DNA from: Otis tarda
Taxonomy: Eukaryota > Chordata > Aves > Otidiformes > Otididae
Assembly: GCA_026413225.1 (NCBI GenBank)
Contig: CM048553.1
Location: forward strand, 137,723,190 to 137,787,189
Reading direction: 5' to 3'
DNA length: 64,000 nucleotides
Part shown: positions 37,884 to 50,675 of the stretch, piece after piece
How positions within the stretch are numbered: the first letter of the stretch is position 1
Layout of the letters: every line of letters begins with the position of its first letter
Notes under the pieces: generated by a model
Seen by the model: only the letters and a program-made list of their open reading frames with translations
Database searches by the model: none
What the model was told of the DNA's origin: nothing
Made by a program: the position numbers and the translations under genes

Positions 37884-40079
37884 GTGATGCTGAAGGTATT
37901 CTTACCCCAGCTGAACTCACTAGCTTTGGACCCAGGTGACTCGGAGCCTGGCTGGGGAGGGGAAGCCACAATCAAGCAAGAAGCCAAGCTCTTCTCACTG
38001 AAAATCTATCCTTGCACAGTAACTGTGGTGACGCGCAGGGCAAATGCGCACAGCAGGTCCCCATCCTAGCTGAGCAGCTCCTGGTGTGCAGCCAGGGGGG
38101 CAGGGGGCTCAGGCTAACTGCTGGAGGGCACTGGAGACCACAGGCTCAGGCCTGGCCACCTTGGCAGCTCTGCCTGTCTCTTCATTGCCACTCGGACCTG
38201 ACTCGAGGAAGGCTGGTGGGCTCATTAAAGCACAGCCTGATGGCAGCCTGACCCCTCCAGAGTCGCTGCCCAGGCACCACATCCTCCAGGGTGGCCATCT
38301 TCCCCGTGGAAGGAGACACATTTGAGAGTGGAGTCACCATTTACCCTCTTTAGTGTCTTCTTCCCTCTTTGTCTTCAAAGTCAGGGTAACCTCTCCAAGC
38401 AAGAGGATGCAGAAACTTCAGTGTAATAGAGTATGCTGGGGATACTGGATGGCTGTGAATATACCCATTTAGTACAGAATATCTTGTATGTTTTAGATAA
38501 CAGATGAATAAGCCATTTCTTTGCCATTTTCTGATTACCAGCATAAAGAGACATATACATGTGTGTCTGTGCACACATTTAGACTCTTTATGCCAGACTT
38601 AAGACATAGGGATGATGAATATAGACTACTAGAGGATTATTGGTATGGGGAGACCCCAGTTTCATTATGATGCTGTAGGACATTACTTGTCTTACGACCT
38701 ACATTTTGGAAAGATAAATATACAACAGACATGTGGCTATTTATCTTCACAGAGATCTCTCTTCTGCAGGGTCTTTTCTGCATCAGTGGGTGTAGGATTT
38801 TGCATTGCCTCAAAAAAAATCCTTTAAATCTAAAATAAAGACATTGAAATTCTCTGTTAGGGGTGGTTTTATTTTTAAATTATGTTTTTCTTACCAACAG
38901 ATACCTTCTTCCCTGCTTTGTGGAGATGGAGGGTGTCCCTCGGAACAAGGCCAAATTTCAGTTTGAGAGTCAGTGAAATAATATTTGTGCTTTACAGTTG
39001 AAATAAGCCCTTTTCCTTCTGCATATCTTTATAAATTATTATCTGTGCTCATCCATGTGTTGAAATGCTAGTTGGGATTTAAAGCTTATTTAATGTGTTA
39101 AGGACCAATTGCAGTTCACTGATACCAACAGCCTGATCACGATTAGTATTTTTGACATTGAAATTTACAGACAAAACCAGATTAATAATTTCCTGAGTTC
39201 TTGTAAGCACTAGGGAAACTAAATATTCATCTTAGTTATGTGGATACCTCCTGATCTAGGCACCTCTTTATTCAGATAGGAAATTTATCTCAGTATTCAG
39301 ATGTTTTACTCTAATGGAAATAAATTTTGAGAAAAGAGATCATTTTACGCATGGCTTAAAAGAATTTATCAGTTACATATAAATCATGGAACAAGTTTTA
39401 GTCTTGTGTTGAAAAAAAAAACGATGGAAAAGATAGCAGAAGAAAAACTAATCATCTCTGCTAACTTCAGATGTCTGGAATATAGATACCTCCCTCCATC
39501 TGAGCTAGTCACACCAAGAGCCCTTAATAGTCAACAGAGGGAAAGTAGGCCTTTCAAGTTTAGCAAATCTTCTGATTTTCTTTAGACATTTACTAATCTG
39601 TTTTAGAAATGCATATTTCTCTCTGCTGGCCATAAAAGTAAGTCTAGACAACCAGCTCAGGCATCTCCACTCCAAATGTCTCCTTTTGGCCAAAGGAAAC
39701 CCTCAGAGTTTACTCTAGTTAGTGGTCTAAAATGGTTCAGAACATAATGGATAAGAAAGCATCTCTGTGTTCCCTGGCTGTTTATCTCTCTATGCAGAAG
39801 CAAACATATAGCTTTTTATAGATGTTTTTATAAGTGACCTTTCCTGGTCATACCAGAACATACCTTTGCCATCATTTTGAACTTTTTCTTTAGTGCTTAG
39901 TGTTTATGCTTCATCTAAAGAATTTCAGGCTTGTAAGAGGGTCAGGTTCTTGGCTAGGGTCAGTGAATGCAGTGGATTTTTAAATGCACATACTCTGATC
40001 AGTTCACTTAAGAGCTTCAGTACATCATTTTGCAATCACATATCTCAGAAATAATTTATACAATCAATTAAAGAGCATT

Positions 40080-40640
40080 ATCAAGGGATGATTTGACAAC
40101 TGTTGCCATGCCAACCAATGAAGCAGAAAGCTCCTCACTGTTTAAAGGCTGCACCTGGTGATAGATACAGCAGATTTTGAGGACTCAGACAGAATCGCAG
40201 ATGTCCAAAGGTGTGGAGGGAACATGATTTAAAGCTTGATGTTTTTCCATTTTTACTGGCGAAAGGGTGTTGATGGCATGTTCTTCGCTTTCTCATTAAA
40301 ATTCTGTCATTTTTCACAAAGTGTTCTGCATTCAGGGCTGAAAATTGAAGTGAGAATGCACTTTACAGACTGATAAAATATGATAGCAAAATGGATGATG
40401 TTCATTTGCAGGCTGAATTAATTAAAAAAAAAAGAGTTTGTGTCAGTGCATTTATGAAAAGCCCGTTAATCAAACACAACTTTACCAGCCTTAATGGACA
40501 CATCTTAAACACTCTTGCATTAATATTTAAAATTCCAGTTAGCAAATGGCTTCTAGTGCATTGAGCTAAAAAGTAATTAGAGTAGGTCATTACAAGAATA
40601 AAACACTACAAGCCGAAAGTACATATTCTGTCAGCAACAA
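40080..40640. promoter_or_regulatory. Candidate conserved non-coding/enhancer block
   Basis: A repeat-free stretch with an E-box CACCTG near 40152, homeodomain-type cores TTAATTAA (40418-40425) and TAATTA (about 40574), and ATTTGCAGG near 40403. Dense TAAT cores in a gene-free bird interval fit a developmental enhancer, but this is inference from motif words only. Confidence 0.2.
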
Positions 40641-43600
40641 CAGGTTGGGCATTGGCTGCTCAGTCTTGACATTTGTGTTTACATCTTTACCTATACAGTA
40701 CCTCTGCTCTTTTTAATGAGAGAACGAATTCTACAAAACAAAAATTTCTTCCAGTCCTCTTATGCCATCATTCTCATATCTACAGGATTTAGGGTTAAAA
40801 CTGACGATCCATACCTAGGAGGCTGGAGCACCCCCTCTTTCGGCTTCCATTATCATGGTTATACCTGTGAAGCTCAGAATAGCAGTTTCAGGTGTGCAAT
40901 AGGTTACTGCAGCTCAAGTTGGTGTAGCTTCTCTGGGACAGTTTCTTATGACGAACTTGTGGTCTTGAAACAATGGGACACTTATCTTTGTCAGGGTCCT
41001 TTGTAATGCAAATAAAATCATTTGTGTGCAGAGACGTCAAGGAATAGTTTCTCATGAGAATGAATCACTTGCATAATACCAAATTCTCACTGCAAATTAC
41101 TTCCCATAGAAAGTCTAGAATTATTACTGTGCACTCTTTCTAGGATGTTGCTTTTGGCCCTAACACAATGAAAAGTGTTGGAGAAGTTTTCTGTGACATA
41201 GGTTAAACTATTTCTTTGAATAGTTTTTCTATATGAACTACTGAAACCTGCCTTAAAAATCTATTACATTCAACTAATTTGATCAAGGAAATAATTGGTT
41301 CCATAAATTCTTGCTCTTTTTCTAATTTTCTCCCACTGAGAAAATCTTATATTCTCTCTATTTCTCCAAGTAGTAAAGACATCAACTTTTGCAAAGTTAG
41401 GTTCCTGCTTGCAAATCCAAAAAGGTAAAAATGAGAGATGGAGAAGAATATTCACCTAAATATATAAATAGAGGAAGGATGTGGAAGAGAGCTCCTGGGT
41501 CACACGTTATCCCTTACTGTCATAGACACTTGCACCACAGCATCCTGCCCCAGTTTACAGGGCTGTTGCAATTCTGCTCTTAGGCTATTTCAGAACCAAA
41601 CTCCTTTTATGACTTGAAGTAACTCCTAACTTCCCATCTTAATTTATTCACAACTATCTTGTGAGGTAGGCTTTTACATGCGTTCTCATGGCTCATCTTC
41701 CGTCATCATCGAACCACTCCCTATAGTATTCTTTGACCTTAAAAACTGACCATGAAATTATGTTACTTGGTGGAATACACCTGTAGGTTATTCAGTTGGA
41801 AACAATATCTGACCTGACATCAGGAGCTGCAACCATTATGACAGTAAGAATTATCCCTTTCTTCTAGGTCTGGTGGTTTTTCAGGCAGATTTGGCAGACT
41901 TCCTAAGCATTTTACAAAAAATGGAAATTGCTACCGTTGGCTGAAAAGAAGACCCAACAATGTAACAAGCATGACTAGCAGGTCCAGACTGAGATCTTAC
42001 TTATGCTGTCCTGCTGATTTGGGGAACTTGTGGCACACCATCACAGGATACTGGTTTACTTTCTCTGTATGAAAACACTATGAATAAACAAGAAAGCCAT
42101 TGTGTGCTGCATCTTTTGACATTTCAATGACAACAATCTTGGTCATGTCAAGAAACTCCTGTCATGGCCTGCTGTCTCCCCAAACGTCACAATAAGGTCT
42201 GAAGACAAACAGCTGGACTGAATGACCCAATCATATTTTATTTTTCCTCTAACAGATACACTTCAATGTCTATTTCATGTATAAGTGTAAAGCTACTTCA
42301 CATATGAAAATAGACTATGAAGAAGCAAGTGCAGTGCTTCTTTGTCATGTTCACAGTAGAAGAATTTATGAGGCTGTGACTCTTATCCAAGCTTGTGTCA
42401 TAACAATATCTCAGTTCTTCTTCTCACAGCCAAATGACCTCAGGACTCGGGATAGGTGAAGAAATACATTTAGGTTGATCTGAGAATATTTTAAACAGAA
42501 GTTATGAATAAATATTATTAGATCCTGAGACTATTCATTGTTCTGGGGCTAATTCTGGCTCCTGATTCTGTGAATTACACAAATGCCTGCTTGACTAGGC
42601 CACTCCATTGGCTTCTGTGGTGCCTCTTTTCATGCTGTACCAGATCAAGCCCTGGCCCTTCAGAGACCCAAAAAAAGTCTTTGTTCATGTTTCAATGCAT
42701 TCTGTAAGGTCTCAGGTCCTTACTTGCCTTCAACAGGATGGATGGCCCATGATAATATTAACAGATATGGCATCTTGCTGCATTTTGTAGATGCACGCTC
42801 AAGAGGTGCACCAAAGGACTGGCCCAGCTAGAAGTGGGTATCCAGTAATCTGGGATGTGGATGCAGTACTAGTCATGTTTTTTTCTCTCTGTGGGATTAA
42901 CTACAGCTGCTTGTTTGTCTTATTCCAATGGACTATCCTCTGTGAAGGGACAGAAAGATGGAGGTATAAATGCAAAACGGAGGAGTTTTTACCAGGAATA
43001 CTCTTACGGTTTTCTCCCACCTACAAGGTCCCAAATCTGCCCATTAGATTTAGGCCTCAGTCACAGGCCATTCTCAGGGCTTCTCTAACATCAGTGAAAG
43101 TCTCAAAGTTTCCATGTGGTCTTTGGGCAGCAGAGAATCATTTTCCCTTTCTCTTCTTTGAGAGGGAAAAGAACCCCCAAACATCTCACACAATAATTCA
43201 GCTGCTGTGACATCTCCTTGGATATTCATTATTTCTGGCTTTTTATGAGGATTTGAGCCTTAAAAGCAGGTTTCCAGTTTCCCTGGGCCATGCAGATATG
43301 CACAGGGAGGCTGGATGCTCCCTTCCCAGTGCAAGTGGCACGTTCCCCCACGTCCTCCACAGCCTGCCGAGCCCCCAGGGGCCTCGAGACAACCTTACCA
43401 GCACCAGCATGTGGCTTATCTGACTGCCTGTTGTGTACAAGAGGAAAGTAAAGCAGCTGGTGTATTTTAGCATGATTAACTTTGCTGGAAATTATTTCCA
43501 ATCTTGAAAGTTTAGTCTTTAGAGCTGTTACGGGCTCTGTGCGAGCCTTTTCCCTGTGTTAAGCAGAGGAGCCGCCTCAGCCAGCTCTCTGGGGTGTAGC

Positions 43601-44879
43601 GGCTCTCTCAAGGTTGGAAGTATGTATAGGTATCTATTCATCCACTTTTGGTCTATATCCTCTCTTTAAATGGTGCTTACTGGCTTTGTTTCAGAGCTTA
43701 CACCTTTTTAAAAATATACTTTTATTTATCCTTGTTTCAAACTCCATTTCTGCATCTCAAATTAACAGTTACTTTAAAATTTCAGACCACTCTTGCCCCA
43801 TGAGAGCCATCTAAGCAGTGGGCTGCGGTCTCGCTTTCCTGACCCATCCCACAGAAACATGGCTTCTCTGACGCATGGTGGCATGGCTTTAGCACAAGAG
43901 ATGGAAAAATTCCTCTTCAACACCCTATGGCTTAATGTTTATGTGCTCTCCTCTCTGAAATACAGTGTTAAATTTGTCCTTATGCGGGCTGAGGAGGGAA
44001 ATGAAGTCATGTCTCTCTTTTCATGGATGACTGTCCTACCTCCTTGGCTATTCCAGAAAGGCAAAGGCCTGCAAAGCCAGTGCGCCGTGGCCTTTAAAGT
44101 ATAGCCAGAGTGTCTCCTGCAATTTTTACAGCATGAATTTGCTGGTGAACGTGAGACATGCTGCAAGAACACTTAGTTCTCCACTTGCCTCTTCCCTAGT
44201 GCCTTGCTCCTGACTGGTTTGAGGGGTGAGTGAGGCAGCTAGTTGTTCTGACTTGACATTCAGAAAATAATCCGCATGCAGAATGCCAAGACCCTACGGA
44301 GTGTGTGCCTATAGGATCAGCTAGCAGCCCAGCATCACAGTTTCTGGGTCCCAACTTTAAATTTTGGGCCTTCAGGTTCTACGTTTTTCCTGCTTTACCC
44401 GCTTACCTGCCCTACTGGCCCAAACCCTGAGTGTCACTTGCTGGCAGAAGCAGGTTTGGAGTCATCTGCAAACATTTTCATGTTTGGTTTCAGGAAAATC
44501 GGGGAAACTAAACATCACATTCTCATCATAAATCAGCACTTGTGTTTAAAAGAAGCATTGCTTCCAGGATAGTTTTCTGAAGATCTTTCAGCTCATCTGT
44601 CTTTCTTTTTTCATTATGGTAGAGGAAATGCATCCACGTGCTCACATCTCAAATGAGAGATGATAACAGCTTATGCCATTCCAAGTCTGTCACCATATCT
44701 AGCCATACACCATATTATTCCCTCCTCATTTTATAAACCGCAGCCCTCCAAAAAATTTTTTTCTATAGCCCTCTGTTTCAAAAGGGTAACACTGTGTTTC
44801 CCCAGAACTATTATTCAAGACACATAAAATACTTTGGGGAAACTAATCTAACAATCTAGTATTGTCCTGAGATGTACAT

Positions 44880-45400
44880 ACAGAGCCTACTGTTATTCAT
44901 ATTATGTGACAAATTAAGCCAAGTGAAATAACAGTCGTTAACCAAACACCTTCAGTTCCACAACCTAGCATAATATGCATAATAGCAAATCTCAAGAAAA
45001 GTTCCTATCTTGGGCTGGTTTTGTATTTAAAAGCACGCATGTGAAAGGAATCAGTTAAAGTGCTTATATCTCATCAGTTTCTCATAATTAATACGAGCTC
45101 TAAGGACTTTATGGGTTTCTGGTTTGACAATTCACTAGCAGCTGAAGTAATAGAGGTTATGATGGAAAGGCTACCTTGCGAAGTGCACTAACTGATTGAA
45201 CCCAAAGAAGAATAGGGATAGAAATTGCTGTGTTCATTCATGGATAATACATGATAGGAGTAAGGCAAGCGGCAAGTTAGCAGATGACTCAGCCAAGCAT
45301 CGATGACTGAACAAAGTGTGATTCTAACCTTCTGTCATTGAAAATACATTTAATGGAAACATTATCATTCTGATACATTGCTTGCTAAGATAAGACATGT
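44880..45400. promoter_or_regulatory. Candidate conserved non-coding block
   Basis: A repeat-free region with POU/octamer-like ATATGCATAAT near 44973, TAATTAAT near 45086 and CACTAACTGATTGAA near 45187. Reading frames are short. No direct evidence of function; included because its texture differs from the poly-A-rich spacer around it. Confidence 0.15.
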
Positions 45401-47979
45401 CTATAGTACAGTTTCCCTGTGATGCTACTATAGGACTAGATTTTGGCACACTTGCTCTTGCCGAATTGCATATCACCCCAAAATAAATCTACTCCTCCTG
45501 GAGCAAGAGACTATTCAAAAAGAGCAAGTGAGCCAGAAGCTGGTCCAAAGCTGGCTGGAGCCAAATATCACCAGATAAATATAAAGGATACTATTATTTT
45601 TTAATATGCAGAAAGGAAGATACCTATAAACATTGAGGACCACATGTAAGGCTATTCCTTTGTTATGACTTTTTCAGCCTAAAACTAGAGCACTGGACAA
45701 CATAATTTATTTTTTTAATTAACAAATATGAATGGCCACATGCCTCAGATGCAGATCAAAGAAGTGGGATGCTGAAGGCATGGATTAAAGTTAGCTGCCT
45801 TTTCCCTGCATCTGGGAGAGCTCAGTTTGTAACATTTTTATTGATAGGAGCACTCAGGTGTTCAACAGTGAAAGAGAGCACAAAGTCTGGAGTGTTCTAT
45901 TAAAGTAAAACTTGCTGAAGGGAGGGGAAGGAGGATAAAAATGGAGCAAGATTATCTCTAGAGCACATTATACATGTATGCTGGTCAGGGATGGCTTGCA
46001 GCAACTCTGCAGTACTGTGCAGCAGGACCCTGCCAACAGAATTCATGCTGAAAACATATGTTCTTCTGCTCAAACCAGCTTTCACTACATCTGGAAACCA
46101 AGAGTCAGAGGGGGAGGGAAAAAATAAGGCAGCAGCATATGTAATTCTCTTCTAAGAGAAACCATTCATTTGTTCATGAAAGAAATCTTTCTCCTTGTAT
46201 CACGAGCAAAAATTCTCACAAAGTTCTGGAATGGATATTTAAAGGCTGGGCTAGGAAAGCAAAAAAGAGGTAGGGGAGGGAATGCAGGTAATGACAGACA
46301 TTTATGACTTTTTTTTTCTGAAGTAAAGTCACGTCTTGATATTAAGAGCAGTATTTTTTAGCAAAAAGTGGAAAACTTGGGAAAAACATTGTTTAAAACA
46401 ACTGCAAGACTTGTAAAAACCCCAAAATAACTCTGTTTTGCTGTCAAAAGCCTGGGAAACACAAACCAGATGTTTCACCCAGCCTCACTCACTCAGCCAG
46501 ATCTCTCCCTGCTATGCAAGCAGCTGTACCACATGTCTTTTCTGAGAAAGAAATAGCGCTTTCCTTTGGCACTTCTGCGTCATTCTCACTGACCAGCCGG
46601 ACACTGTCGTCAGATGAAGACAGTTTCTGTCATCCTTCCCACTACCTAAGTCTGCAGAATTTCCCTGGGACTAAGTAGCTCCATGCTTTGAAAAATACAA
46701 GCATTAGGTAAAAATTTTGGCAAGCTGTGGTTCCTCAGGCAATCAACAGGGCCACTGAAGTCGGAAGGCACTGCTTACTGTAATGGGTGGTGGCAGCAGA
46801 GCTCTGGGTTTGCACCCGAACAATGCACACATTATTAGACCTAATGGGAACTATGTGCACACGTAATAATATAGCCTTGAGACTGCAGCTTGGGAATGAC
46901 ACAGGAGCAGATTTTTTTATTTTTGTTCATGGGAGAAAGTATGGTGAGTAACAGGAAAATCGAGCGCAGGCTGAACTCTCCCTGCTGGGTTGCTTAAGGA
47001 GGGAGGGGTGAGATCTGGGACTTCTGCCTTTAACTGACGTTTTGGGGCATTTTAAGACATCATGTTGACCTCTGGATCCTCCATTTAGCTGCTGCCTCAT
47101 CCTGGAGGCACATGATGCTTCTAGCTCAGCATTTTGGGATGTTCAACTCACTGGCCAGGTGATGGGGACACAAATCTGCATAGGTAGAGGTGGATTTTTC
47201 ACCCTGGATTCATCCACTCCTCTCCTGAGTCCTCTAACAAGCAGTTACTGCTGGTGGGGCTCCCCATCCCTATTCTCCACGTGAAAGACCTGGTTTAAGC
47301 ATTTTGCTCTTGGCAAGCTGTGTCTGTGAATCCTCAGTTATCTTCAGCATCTGGGATTTAGCATCCACTCTCTCCAGGGATCCTTCCTTGGAAAAACATG
47401 TGGTTACTTCATGTAGGCAGATCGCTGCCTCACACCTGGACATCTGCGGGTCCCATTCCTAGACACGAAACTCGGTCTGGGAGGGAAGTCTCAGAATCTG
47501 ACCCGAAACATTTACAGAGTGCAATACTAAGTGAGGCTGTGGCTCTAGCCTGAGGTTACTGTTTTAATGTTGCATTTCTATCGTGAAGCTTCCTTTGTTG
47601 GAAAACTGACCAAGTATAACATTATTATTTTGAAACTGAGATGGAAATCTTAACATATAACCAAGAAAATGGTACTGTCACTACAACAAATAAAAGGCTG
47701 ATTACCTAAAATTATCTGAATGTCAATATAATTTATAAATTATTCTGGAAATACAGGCATAGGGAAGAGAGAAGCTATTGCCTTACATACCCTTGGCTCC
47801 TAAAGTCACTGTAAGGTAGGGGGAGTTAGATGTCTGTCAGTCTTTTTAAATGATTAAGGAAGACAAGAAGGAGGCTTGCCATCTTGCAGTGGAAGGAGAG
47901 GTCTCTAGAGCAGATCAGATTAACGAGACACTCTTACAAGCTTTTACTAACAGAATGACACTAAGTAAGATCTGGAAAT

Positions 47980-50050
47980 AGTCAGGGATTTTAACTGTAC
48001 AACAGGGAAATAATATAGCAAAACCCAGACTGTTCAGCCACTCCTTGGAAGACAATTTTTGATAAGGAAGATGAAACAGTAAAATCTTTTTCTAGTTTTT
48101 GATCCTAACCAATAGAGAAGGAGGGGTTGAGAATATAAAGATAAAAAGCAATATGTGTGAGAGTGAACAAGAAATGACAAAATTTATGATCTTCATGAAA
48201 AGAATAAATAAAAAAAAATGAAATGCAAGAAGGCAAACTTCAGTAACCATGCAGGACTGATAGGCAAAGTCTTGTGGAAGGCACTTTAAGGAAAAGATGA
48301 AACAAGCTGGCAGCTTCTCAAAGAATCAGAGGAAGAGATCAGCTATAGAGAGATATAAATTTAGCAAAATCATGAGCTCTTCATTGATCTCAAACTCAAG
48401 AGGAAATGTAGGAAGTAAACAGTAGGTGAGATTACTAAAGGTGGGTATAAAAGAATAACTCAAGCATATAAGAACAGAGGCATCAAGGACAAGAAGAAAT
48501 CACTCTACAAGTACATTTCTAGTAAGGAAAGGACTGGTGGAGAGAGAAACATTACAGATGAAGGTCGAAGTGTTTAATGCTATTTTTCATCTATCGTCCC
48601 TATAGCAGTGATCAGGTGGTTAACATCATTAATTCCATTAATTCCAAGGACAAAAGACCGTAATAGGAAAAGAACAAGCCAGAGAGGAATTAGGTAGGCT
48701 CACATTTTCAATTGGCTGAGCTTTCTCCTCTGACCCAAGGGGAGCCGGCAGAGGATATCTCTGGCTTGTCGGCAGTTATCACTGAGGCCTTGTGGGGAGC
48801 AGCTGGGGTACCAGGAATCTGGAAAAGGTCAAGGGAAGGGAAGGGGCAATAAAAAAACAGTGAAAGCAGAGGATCATAGGACCATGGACCTGTCAGCTTA
48901 AATGCAGTCTGGAAAATTCTTCACAAATAAGAAAACAAACTTCTTGGGAGGAACTGGAAGGTGAAAAGGTTAGCATCCAGCTTGGATCTACCAAGTACAA
49001 ATCATTTGAAATAAGGGCAGAAGCAGTGGATAGCAGCTATCTTTGCTTTAATCAGATTTTGACAGCTGCGCGCAGCTCACAATCCTGTAAGCAAGCAATA
49101 TAGTCTGTAGGCTGTTTACAAGCTGTTCTGGTCCTGTACCCACAGGGCAGTTGGCAAAGGTTTCCTCTCAAAGCAGCCTTGGACGGGGCGATGTGGGATG
49201 CTAGAGTCAGTTTTGCCTGATGCTTTCACTATCTGGACGATGGGAAAGGAGACATGCTAGACAAATTAGCAGATGATACTGCTGGGAGGAGCTGCAAGTA
49301 CATTGCAGGAGTGCATTAGAATTCAAAGTGCCCTTGGGAAACCAGTGAAATGGCCTGGAAAACACACAGGATAAATTTCCACAGGGAAAATGCAAGGTGC
49401 CACACTTTGACAGGATTGATCACAAATCTGAGGTTGCTGAGAACAAAATTAAGTTGCAAATCTGTGTCATGAAAAAGGCAAACATTGTGTGAGGTGTATA
49501 AAAAGCAGTGTCACAGAGAGGCACTTAGAGAAATACTATTTATTTGTTCCTCGTCATAGAAACGGCTGTAATTTGAGACGTATGCGGACAAATTTGAGAA
49601 TGTCCAAAGGAAAGCAACAAGAGGTCTAAGAAAGCATGACCTTGGAGGAAATAGAGAAGGAATTAGCTTGGTGTGGTCTCAAGAAAAATAGACAGGGGGA
49701 GGGGATGGTAACAGCCTTTTAGTACATACAGGCTGCTGTGAAGACGAAAGGCATAACCTGCCCTCTGCATCTACAGGGGATAGGTCAAGAAGCAGTGGAG
49801 TTCAGCTGCTGCAAAGGAAATGTATAAAAATTTTCTGAGGCATTAGGGAAAACTTTCTAATGGTACAATTAGGGAAGCATTAGAACAGATTGCCTGGGGA
49901 AGTCATGGAGTCTCCGTCACTGGCAGTCTCAACAATTTAGGCTAACATCTGTTGGGAACAGCACACATATAACCAAACTGGCTGGGGGCCAGGGAAGTGA
50001 CTACATGACCTCCTGAAGTTCCTTCTAGACCTGTTTTTCTCTGGTTCTAA
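47980..50050 (+). mobile_element. Ancient CR1 LINE copy, ~2 kb, heavily decayed
   Basis: Translating across frames recovers, in the right order, CR1 ORF2 landmarks. A GDFN-like endonuclease end (RDFN near 47985) comes first, then the linker with LYKYISSK (near 48505). The RT palm follows, with LADDT at 49266-49280 in place of FADDT and then the equivalent of the KFNREKCKVLHL segment near 49370. The later FEN-V-RKATRGL-like segment (near 49590), LEEIEKELAWCGL (near 49640) and an ORF2-end equivalent around 49870-49920 complete it. Many stops and frameshifts separate these. The 3' UTR is only vaguely recognisable (GTGACTACATGACCTCCTGA, near 49995). It resembles older amniote/turtle-type CR1 more than the bird copies at 36-37 kb. 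Both limits are approximate, and the left end may lie farther upstream. Confidence 0.8.
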
Positions 50051-50352
50051 TCATTCAAGAGCCTCCCTCCCTCATAACGCTATGTAGTTTTGGTTTGAAC
50101 CATCTGACATGCTGTCTGATTACTATCCTGATTTCTTTGCAGTCCTACATATTAAACTGTGTGCTTACAGAGAATTCCTAGTTTATCTGAAAAAGGAGTA
50201 ATGTTTCACTTAGAGTTCCTCCAGCAAACATTAGGGTTGCATCTGCAGTCATCTTGTATCTCCTTGTTTTCAGAAGTTTTCAGAAGTTTAAATTTAGGCA
50301 CTCCTCAGGGCAGCCCCAGATCCTAAACCTGGTGGAATGAGAGAAAACATGA
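50051..50352. other. Short spacer between two CR1 copies
   Basis: About 300 bases separating the ancient CR1 from a younger CR1 tail. It contains a small direct repeat of TTTTCAGAAG at about 50270-50287. Nothing else recognised. Confidence 0.5.
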
Positions 50353-50675
50353 GAGGTACAACTACCTGAAAGGAGGTTGTCAGGAGGGAGGTGTTGGTCT
50401 CTTCTCCCAAGTAGGACAAGAGGAAATGGCCTCAATTTGCGGCAGGGGAGGTTTAGATTAGATATTAGGAAAAATTTCTTTACTGAACGAGTGATCAGGC
50501 ATTGGAAAAGGCTGCCCAAGGAAGTGATGGAGTCACCATCCCTGGAGGTGTTCAAAGAACGTGTAGATGTGGCACTTCCGGACATGGTTTAGTAGGCACG
50601 ATGGTGTTAGGTTGATGGTTAGACTTGATGATCTTAGAGGTCTTTCCCAACCTTAAAGATTCTATGATTCTATGA
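50353..50675 (+). mobile_element. CR1 LINE 3' fragment, plus strand
   Basis: The fragment begins near GGTACAACTACCTGAAAGGAG and follows the CR1 ORF2 end: GGTTTAGATTAGATATTAGG (FRLDIR), an [20 protein letters not shown] segment, then a 3' UTR ending TTAAAGATTCTATGATTCTATGA. A 71-codon open frame covers the ORF2 remnant. Its 3' UTR (GTTGATGGTTAGACTTGATG) differs from that of the 36-37 kb copies, so it belongs to another CR1 subfamily of intermediate age. Confidence 0.92.

Larger units (their letters stand above)
37884..47979. other. Intergenic spacer with regulatory-looking blocks, no gene seen
   Basis: About 10 kb without a recognisable protein or RNA gene. A GC-rich patch lies at about 38020-38320 beside the CR1 pair and is not part of it by eye. 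A 96-codon frame at 40716-41006 is cysteine-containing but matches nothing I know. Two AT-rich, repeat-free blocks (40080-40640, 44880-45400) look like vertebrate conserved non-coding DNA. Confidence 0.55.

Noticed and set aside
37884-37971. Upstream extension of the minus-strand CR1 frame beginning at a TTG
   Set aside because: CR1 similarity ends near 37883; the extra residues come from flanking DNA, and TTG is not a credible start here.
40716-41006. 96-codon frame with six cysteines
   Set aside because: Cysteine spacing matches no family I know, there is no signal peptide, and frames of this size are expected by chance.
42190-42240. CAGCTGGACTGAATGACCC resembling a CR1 3' UTR
   Set aside because: Only about 20 bases match loosely and no tail or ORF2 remnant follows.
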